In this document: piece by piece, positions 56,639 through 64,000 of the stretch
Numbering within the stretch: the first letter of the stretch is position 1
How the letters are laid out: each line of letters starts with the position of its first letter
Assembly (NCBI GenBank): GCA_018857735.1
Contig: JABMCL010001273.1
Location: 372,501 to 436,500, forward strand
Direction: 5' to 3'
DNA length: 64,000 nucleotides
Source: Alviniconcha marisindica
Lineage: Eukaryota > Mollusca > Gastropoda > Provannidae
The notes under the pieces: generated by a model
What the model was told of the DNA's origin: nothing
The model's database searches: none
What the model saw: only the letters and a program-made list of their open reading frames with translations
Position numbers and translations under genes: made by a program

Positions 56639-56922
56639 TTGCACCATTCCGCCACACCTGCAGGCTCCCGCCCTCAGTCATCAGGTGCACCATTCAGCCA
56701 CACCTGCAGGCTATCACCCTCAGTCATCAGGTGCACCATTCCGCCACACCTGCAGGCTCCCGCCCTCAGTCATCAGGTGCACCATTCCGCCACACCTGCA
56801 GGCTCCCGCCCTCAGTCATCAGGTGCACCATTCCGCCACACCTGCAGGCTCCCGCCCTCAGTCATCAGGTGCACCATTCCGCCACACCTGCAGGCTCCCG
56901 CCCTCAGTCATCAGGTGCATGC
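56639..56922 (+). repeat. 46-bp array (6 copies) of GTGCAC...CATCAG units
   Basis: Units begin GTGCACCATTCCGCCACACC and end CGCCCTCAGTCATCAG, so joints read CATCAG|GTGCAC. Period is 46 bp. Confidence 0.94.
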
Positions 56923-57240
56923 AATACCAGCTTTTCTTCTTTCCTTCTTCTTTTTTGTTTTCGGTGAAAAAATGTTCATTATGCAAAAAAGTATGCGTGC
57001 GTGTGTGCTCCTCAATTTCTGTGCCATTTCTGTATAACTTTTAACTTCTTTTTTCTTCAGTTTTTTTCTCTCTACATAGTTGTCTCTTACAGATATAGCT
57101 AGCTGATCGCAGGTTTTGATCATTCTGGTGTGTGCCGTACAAGACCAGGGACCTTTATGGGGGGAATTTGTTGTGAATTGTGACTTGCGTGTGTGTACAG
57201 TGATGATCTAGCCTTGAGGCCGCAAGTGACTCCCTAGGTG
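56923..57240. other. Non-coding sequence
   Basis: T-rich unique DNA; nothing recognised. Confidence 0.45.
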
Positions 57241-57355
57241 TGGGAAGACAAGAAAGGGGAAGAGGGGAGGGAAGACAAGAAAGGGGAAGAGGTGAGGGAA
57301 GACAAGAAAGGGGAAGAGGGGAGGGAAGACAAGAAAGGGGAAGAGGGGAGGGAAA
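57241..57355. repeat. 27-bp array (about 4 copies)
   Basis: Units contain GGAAGACAAGAAAGGGGAAG and AGGGGAG. The + strand is purine-only over most of its length. Confidence 0.93.
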
Positions 57356-57477
57356 AGAAATGTGTTCAGAGGGGTGTGAAATGTAAATAACTTGTGTGTA
57401 TAGAATGAAGACAGCAAAACAAGGCTCTCTATGGCTTCTGGGCACCGCACCCCGCAGGAAGGGCTGAGTATGTGTCA

Positions 57478-57546
57478 CAAATGATGATGTAGAGTATGTG
57501 TCACAGATGATGATGTAGAGTATGTGTCACAGATGATGATGTAGAG
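57478..57546. repeat. 28-bp tandem repeat (about 3 copies)
   Basis: Units contain GATGATGTAGAGTATGTGTC and ACA. Confidence 0.85.
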
Positions 57547-57656
57547 AATGTAGAACAGTGTTATACATTCTCTGAGTTGTATGTATATATATATTCTTAC
57601 TTCTTTGTGCCCCCACCCCCTCCCTTTTTTTCTTTTTTTTCTTCTTCTGTTTTTAG

Positions 57657-57822
57657 TGAGCTTCATAGTGGGGATGTTTTTTCCCATGGGAAGTTCAGGT
57701 GGCTATCCTTGAGGAAAGCTGCAGCCACAGAGTTGTGCTACCAGGCCCCCAGCATAGTTGTGCCACCTGAGTGGTTTAACTCCCAACAGAGGAAATTCTA
57801 CAGAATGTTCCTAGACAGATAG
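57657..57822 (+). other. Candidate terminal exon, unrecognised
   Basis: A strong pyrimidine-rich acceptor (TTCTTCTTCTGTTTTTAG) precedes 54 codons of non-repetitive frame ending at TAG 57,820-57,822; it contains HSGDVFSHGKFRWLSL and PPEWFNSQQRKFYRMF. I do not recognise it. It could be a chance frame, an old transposable-element fragment, or the last exon of an unseen gene. Confidence 0.2.
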
Positions 57823-58955
57823 GAGAGTGTTACTGCTGCCATAGAATATGTTAATGTGCTTGTACCTGGAGTGATGAATGACCCACCCCAAGATGGAGGG
57901 GTGGCTGGGGGGGGGGGGGGGGTGCTGCTTCCTGAAACCCTGAAAGGTTTGAACCAGCAACCTTTGCAGTCCAGTGCCTTTCACATCTCGTCCACACTAT
58001 TGTCTAAAATTTGACACATGTAACTTTGAATTTGTACAATAACACACTTTGATTTGTACAATAACACACCTTGATTGGAATGGTTGTGACGCAGGTTCTT
58101 GACATCAAGTGATGATGCGTGTCAAAGGTTTTACTGGCGCTTGCAATTGATCTTTATTTTTGTGTTGCATGAATTATATTAAGTAACATGTCCATTTTTT
58201 GTGAATCAACTGATTTGAAGTGCCTGCGGGCATCGTGCTGGTACCTTTATGTGTTGTAACTGTGAGTGCATACTAATCATGAGAGGAGTAAGACACCAGC
58301 ATTCTGGATTTACTTACTGTGGCTACCAGCATTTTGAACTGATTTGCTGTGGCTAGCTATTAATGTGAATTGTTGGTTTTATTGTTTGGTTTTTGTAAAC
58401 ACCAGCATTCTGGATTTACTTACTGTGGCTACCAATATTTTGGATTTATTTGCTACGGCTAGCTATTAATGCAAATTGTTCATGTTTGGCTTTATTGTCT
58501 GGTTTTTGTAAACTTGCATCTAGACAAATAATGAATCTGCCTGAAGAGCTTTTTGTTTGCTAAGTGGGCATTAATTTCAGCCAGCGTGTTCTCACGGTGT
58601 TGGGGCGCTGGTGCTTGCTTGGCTTGATGCCCTCTTTCAGCATTATGTAGGAAGTTACTGAGGTCTGTTTAGAAAGAGGGATAACCAAGAAGAATTGAGG
58701 CACTGTGTTTACACTTGGCCATCCTGGGACAGACGCAAGCCTTGTTCCAGAGTAGGGCTGAGCGTGGCTTGCATTTCATTGTTTCTTTGTCTGCTGTCAG
58801 AAATCTTTTGTATGAAGTTGCAGAATTTCGGCCTCTCAGTATACTTTACAATGGTGTTCAGGAAGTGGTCCACTCGAAGTTGAAGTGCAGTGTATTAATT
58901 TGCGTGCTGGAATTGTCTGTGCCAAAGCTATGCATTTCACAGGACTTAGCCACTG
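57823..58955. other. Non-coding sequence
   Basis: Contains a G-run (57,908-57,923) and a diverged duplication around CACCAGCATTCTGGATTTAC (58,291 and 58,400). Confidence 0.5.
57935..58005 (-). mobile_element. tRNA-Cys-like SINE head
   Basis: The minus strand carries TGGACGAGATGTGAAAGGC, a GGACTGCAAA anticodon arm (GCA in a CTGCAAA loop) and a good box B GGTTCAAACC. Acceptor-stem pairing is poor, so a tRNA-derived repeat is more likely than a tRNA gene. Confidence 0.45.
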
Positions 58956-59140
58956 AGGATCTAAGAGCTGTGACCAGGCCTGTAATCTAAGAGCTGTGAC
59001 CAGGCCTGTAATCTAAGAGCCGTGACCAGGCCTGTAATCTAAGAGCCGTGACCAGGCCTGTAATCAGAGAGCCGTGACCAGGCCTGTAATCTAAGAGCCG
59101 TGACCAGGCCTGTAATCTGAGAGCTGTGACCAGGCCTAGT
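58956..59140. repeat. 26-bp array (about 7 copies)
   Basis: Units follow CTAAGAGCCGTGACCAGGCC plus TGTAAT. Confidence 0.94.
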
Positions 59141-59520
59141 ATTCAATAGAACACTCAAGACTACCATTAATTTTGTTTTTTTGCAGCAAGTGGAATAGTA
59201 CACAGAAGACTACCATAAATTTTGTCTGTGCAGCAAATGAAACGGTACACACAATGTTTGTGCAGCGTGTGAAATAGTACACACAAGACTACCATTCATT
59301 TTGTCTGTGTGGCAAGCGAACAGCACTAAAATGAAAATGTGTCAAATTGAATACTTTCTGTTGGTCTAATATATTTTTGTTCATCCGTCAGTATGAGCCT
59401 GATTGTGCTTTAATATATTATATTCCTTCTCCGCACTTGAGGTGCACTAGTGTGTGCTGGAGGTGCTGGGTGAAGAAATGTGAAACACAGGCCTGTGTCT
59501 GCATCTGCTCCAGTCTTTAA
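59141..59520. other. Non-coding sequence
   Basis: Three diverged copies of CACAAGACTACCATTAATTT-like sequence (59,153-59,310) are followed by unique DNA. Confidence 0.5.
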
Positions 59521-59524
59521 ACAT

Positions 59525-59935
59525 CAACAAGGTTAACTCACATTTCAACTTCTCACTCTCCAAGGTCTAACTCTGAACCTAAACAAGGTTAACTCACTCT
59601 CCTAGGCCCAACTCTGAACCTAAGCAAGGTTAACTCACTCTCCTAGGCCCAACTCTGTACCTAAACAAGGTTAACTCACTCTCCTAGGCCCAACTCTGTA
59701 CCTCAACAAGGTTAACTCACTCTCCTAGGCCCAACTCTGAACCTAAACAAGGTTAACTCACTCTCCTAGGCCCAACTCTGTACCTAAACAAGGTTAACTC
59801 ACTCTCCTAGGCCCAACTCTGTACCTAAGCAAGGTTAACTCACTCTCCTAGGCCCAACTCTGTACCTAAGCAAGGTTAACTCACGCTCCTAGGCCCAACT
59901 CTGTACCTAAGCAAGGTTAACTCACACCTGAACTT
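59525..59935. repeat. 41-bp array (about 10 copies)
   Basis: Units contain CAAGGTTAACTCACTCTCCT and AGGCCCAACTCTGTACCTAA. Confidence 0.94.
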
Positions 59936-61430
59936 CTCACTCTCCTAGGCCCACCTCTAAACCTAATAATTTGGTGTTTACGCCCAGTCAACCATTATGG
60001 TTATCTAAACCTAAACTGTATTAATTCACACTTCAGCTTCTCGCTCTCCTGGGTCTAATGCTAAACCTAAACAAGATGGACTCACACCTCAACTTTCCTG
60101 CTCAAGAGTAAGTGCTTCACCTGGCTTAGTTTCAAATATGTATACTAATAGTTCCTACACAGCATAAGAGACAACCCCCCATCCCCCACCCCCTTGCACA
60201 TTTTTCTCTCTCCTTCTTCAGAGTTCATAGTTTCAAATTCAAGTTGTGTCAGGTTTCTTATCTCCTGTTGCTTTATGCTAAAAATTATTTTAATATGCTA
60301 GTTTATGAACAGTGTTTTTATTGTGAAAATCAAATTTAAAAAAATTGCATATGTACAAGTATGACCACCATTTTTAACAAAGGCAATCATGAATGTTGAA
60401 GCTGATATATTAGATATGGTCTGGATGTGCACCCATGGCTGACCAAGTGTTTCACATCTTTTCACCACGTTACTGGGACCGTGTGGTTGTGAATTATTGC
60501 GTGATTGGAAATGATGAGTTGTGAACAAAGATGAGTTGTGTACATAGTCTTTATTTAAGGCACTAAGAGTAATGAAAGCTGTTTTCGTAAAGGAAGAAAT
60601 GTGTATCTTTGCATGCTTCATAAAAAGATTGTGACATTTGTGGCTTCTGAGTCCATTGTGTTGTATGTGTGGAAAGTTTTGGAATTGTTGGAGGTGTTTG
60701 TGAGTGTGGGCATGCATGTGTGCGTGCATGTATGCATGTGTATGATGAGTATGTGTGTACACGGACACATACAGTGGGTACTTACTGTACTCTATACAGT
60801 ATTTCAGTACACTGGACAGTATCTGTGTTTGGCATAATAATTTCTGCTAAGAAGAGAAAAAATTAAAGCTTTTTTTAAATCTGTTTAGAAAAGTGGTGAA
60901 CAGGAATATGTGGCATAACTTTCTGTTCAACTGGTTTAGTTTCATATACTGTAACATTAGCTCAGTGTAAGTAAAACTGGCATGTTCACATGAGTACCAT
61001 GCACTTCACAAACTACATGCACAATACAAAAGCAAAAGTTGTAACATAAACTATTTAAAAAAAACACCATGCAAATCAACACTAACTGGTGATACATTAC
61101 AACTGCATAATCAAATGATGTAACAAAAACTATATAAAAACAACAACATACAAATCGACACTAGCTGGTAACACAGTATAAATTATGACAATGCATAATT
61201 GTGTACCATCCATACACTCGAAATGAATGAACATCACATGGATGAAAACAGAACACACATGCAAGAGAGAATACGTAAAATGGAACAATGAGTAAGTAAT
61301 TTGCGTTTATGCCCAGACAACCAGGATGGTTATATCAGGGCAAAATGGAATGATGAAAAAGGACAGGAGGGTACAGAATGCCGGAAGAATGCAGGGAGAA
61401 ATAGGTGTTGAGCGACAAGGAGAAGCTGCA
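59936..61430. other. Non-coding sequence
   Basis: Decayed units of the 41-bp array to about 60,110, then AT-rich unique DNA. Two diverged copies of an about 80-bp segment with AACTATATAAAAACAACAAC or AACTATTTAAAAAAAACACC lie at 61,050 and 61,130. SINE-head-like GCCCAGNCAACCA sequences lie at 59,970 and 61,310. Confidence 0.5.
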
Positions 61431-61439
61431 GAGGCTCCC

Positions 61440-61615
61440 AGCGCACTCGGCACACAAAGAGCAGCTGACAAAGATCCACAAGAAGAGCTCGGCACACAAA
61501 GAGCAGCTGACAAAGATCCACAAGAAGAGCTCGGCATGCAAAGAGCAGCTGACAAAGATCCACAAGAAGAGCTCGGCACGCAAAGAGCAGCTGACAAGAA
61601 GAGCTCGGCACAAAC
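61440..61615. repeat. 39-bp array (about 4 copies)
   Basis: Units contain AGAGCAGCTGACAAAGATCC and ACAAGAAGAGCTCGGCA. The period is a multiple of three and frames stay open in several phases; coding status is not supported. Confidence 0.93.
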
Positions 61616-62511
61616 CACATGTGAAGCAACACTGACTGACCAGACAGTAAGCCCAGATCCAGATCTGTGTGTGTAGGTGTGTGTGTGTCTTGGTGTGTGA
61701 TGAAATGAGTGTATCCTCATGTCTTTGTAAGCGCTCAGGGCTCTTACGCAATTTTATGTGCCATAAATAATCTGTTATTATTATGATTATTCAGAGAGGG
61801 AAGAGGCGGTACATATGCATATATATATATGGAAGATGTGCGAAGCTGCGACACCAAATAATTTGTTGTTGCTACTTGTAATATGTCTATAAAAAAAATG
61901 TGTGTGTGTGTGTGTAATACCACCTTCCTGTGAAGAGACATAAAATAAAGAATTGCCTGATATACCAAATGCCGTATTACTGGTGTAAACAACTTGGAGT
62001 GTGAACAAAGATTAAGGGTACTAAAATGTCCATGCCTGCAATACAGAAGAGCAAGAGGTGACATGAATTACGAATGAAACTTTTAAAATTATACATGGTT
62101 TTTATGAATATGATCCTGAAACTACTCCTTGTTCACTCTGGTGCAACAAGAGGACACCCTTTCAAGTAGGCAGTTCTTACTAATCAATATGCGTATTTTT
62201 ATTTTTTATTTTTTACTTACTTAGTTATAAACAATTGAAACAACTTGCCACCCAAAGTTGTATTAGCAGGAACACTAAATTCCTTCAAAAACCTTCTAAA
62301 CATTGGGAACACAAAATATTTAGCTCAAGGTAACTAGTAAAAACAAGCAAGGTCAATACATGCAGCTCCCTTAAAAAGAACAATGATGACCATAATATAC
62401 ATCAGTATGCGACCTAGCAGGCAAAAGGCTAAAAAGCCTATAAGATCTAATTCGATATTTTGGTATGACTGAACAGTAATTCCTTGTAAAATACAGTTTT
62501 CGAGTTTAAGT

Positions 62512-62514
<3 letters not shown>
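61616..62514. other. Non-coding AT-rich sequence
   Basis: Nothing recognised apart from short GT and AT tracts. Confidence 0.5.
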
Positions 62515-62566
<52 letters not shown>

Positions 62567-62572
62567 CGCTCG

Positions 62573-62628
<56 letters not shown>
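62515..62628. repeat. (CT)n-(GCTC)n-(CA)n compound microsatellite
   Basis: Pure CT, three GCTC units, then pure CA. Confidence 0.97.
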
Positions 62629-62631
<3 letters not shown>

Positions 62632-63690
62632 TGACTCCCCCCAAAAAATGTTTTGCTTTTTTTCAGTGAAAAGATGTCATTCGCAGTGACCTCCCCTTAG
62701 GAACTCGGCTTCTTTCGACAAAATCCGTGGGTACATTCCCTGTCTGCTGTGGCTGAATTGTAAGTTTCCTTTGTTGTAAATTATGATTGTAATCTTCAGC
62801 TCAGTTCCACATTGTAGTGCACCGCTGCGTTTATATAAAATGTATTTCATTTATTTTGTTTGTAGTGGTCTCAATTCAGCTAGAATTTTGTTTTCTTTGA
62901 ATCGTACCGCGACTGTCTTCAGCGAGGCTAACAAAAGTTGCAAGACAAGTTCTGGGTCTCGCTTTGAACACAAAACAGCTTTAAAAGATACCTTAAAGTC
63001 ACCAAATAGCAGTCCCGCTTCGGTGTTGCTTTTAATTTTTGTTCATTGTGTGTTTCCTAGACCAGTTTCTACAGCCAGATCGTGCAAACAGCGGTATTGT
63101 TAATTGTACGAGGGATTTTACTGTCGTCTGCCGTGCTTCGCTGGGCGGGGTCAAGGCCATTTAGTTGCAGAGGGGCCACTTCGAAGGCTGATGCGTTCAA
63201 TAAAATTGCTTCCGCTCGAATTTACGCAATTGTCGCATTCCTCCCATCAACTCCAGTAAATAATTAGACCTTTTCCTTATGTTTGTGAATAGTTATGGCG
63301 TGTTGACATCCCCCACCCCCGCCCCCGCCTTGCAGTTGCAGACTGATAGGTGATAGGTGTGGTGAGTAATGTGTTGTGACTCAGGAATCTTTGCTTGGCC
63401 TACATCTGAAAATCGGAAATGGGTGTGTCAGTAGCGCTATGGCCGGGGTGGTCATAATGGGTTCTGCAATTTAAAATGAATTCTGCACATCAGTTGCTCA
63501 AATAATCAAAGTGTAGAAAAACACAAAATAAAGCAAGTATTGATTCTGTTTATATAATATATATATATCCACATCATGCTGTGCTGTTCAAGTATATTTA
63601 GTGGGAATTAATACAACGATATTGTTTAAATCTCTCATAATATCACACACAGAGTGGAAAAAGTTAAGAATGTGGGTATGCACACGCATG
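62629..63690. other. Non-coding or unassigned sequence
   Basis: Higher CpG than neighbouring DNA between about 62,890 and 63,240. A frame at about 62,860-63,103 follows a TTTTGTTTGTAG acceptor-like site, but its sequence is unrecognised and it ends without a partner exon. Confidence 0.35.
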
Positions 63691-63697
63691 CAGGCAT

Positions 63698-63729
<32 letters not shown>
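63691..63729. repeat. (CA)n microsatellite
   Basis: Short CA tract after GCATGCAGGCATGC. Confidence 0.9.
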
Positions 63730-63730
<1 letters not shown>

Positions 63731-64000
63731 AGAGGTGTACAAATTGATAACGATACTCATTAGGACAATTGTCTGGGTCATATGGCTGTCCCTGATATGT
63801 CGTCCGACATCCGAGGACATTAAGAGTAATAAGAATCAAAGAATGAACGTCATATGGCTTGAATAAGACTTTGTCCTCTTAATATTTCAGCTATAGTTAT
63901 GCCTTACAGGACATGGGATCTAGACTTTGATATAACCAGAATCATTGACTGAGTGTTAAATTTGAGACCACTTAATAACTTCTTCTTTTTAAATGCCTAA
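63730..64000. other. Non-coding sequence at the window end
   Basis: Nothing recognised. Confidence 0.4.

Noticed and set aside
62783..63103. 107-codon frame in a CpG-richer region
   Set aside because: No family resemblance, no supported splice partners and no conserved start; kept only as unassigned sequence.

Overview
The window looks like animal nuclear DNA: GT-AG introns, long CA/GT and CT/GA microsatellites, dense minisatellites and tRNA-derived SINE-like sequence. Short dispersed cores of the type ending in GACGTTAAAT, together with the style of the genes, suggest a mollusc, most likely a marine gastropod. That placement is an inference. I see no bacterial or viral gene organisation. 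All recognised coding sequence is on the + strand. || Layout. (1) 3-2636 is the 3' part of a long open reading frame, already open at the left edge. It encodes about 877 residues of a low-complexity, proline-rich, probably disordered protein tail with FPPPP (EVH1-ligand) motifs and a KRVSW (PP1-docking-like) motif. A UTR-like stretch with AATAAA signals at 4249 and 4504 follows. (2) 4.5-26.9 kb is non-coding. It holds many tandem arrays (103-bp, 31-bp, 23-bp, 45-49-bp, 26-bp, 60-bp and 23-bp units), microsatellites, SINE-like pieces and a GGATCC-rich dispersed repeat. (3) 26,923-46,213 holds sixteen recognisable exons of a FARP1/FARP2 (FERM, RhoGEF and pleckstrin-domain) homologue: linker, DH domain, first PH domain, the conserved NTTMHVCW linker, second PH domain and stop codon. 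Splice phases match at every junction except around one missing stretch of the first PH domain, between 38,114 and 40,576. (4) 46.2-64 kb shows no convincing gene. It holds further minisatellites, a MITE-like repeat with imperfect terminal inverted repeats at about 55.18-55.67 kb, tRNA-like sequences and microsatellites. || How it fits together. FARP proteins are membrane-associated Rho-family exchange factors with an N-terminal FERM domain. No FERM exon is visible between 2.6 and 26.9 kb, so these exons should lie upstream of the window. The long proline-rich exon would then sit inside the FARP locus, either as an alternative 3'-terminal exon (a FERM-plus-tail isoform without GEF activity) or as part of a separate or nested gene. 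|| The most unusual signal is the relation between minisatellites and splice sites. Many arrays start exactly at a 5' splice site or end at a 3' splice site of the FARP gene. Some contain copies of exon end plus donor. Several have units that read as miniature GT...AG introns, 28-46 bp long, with 0-5 bases between successive units. This suggests that the introns grew by tandem duplication of splice-junction DNA.
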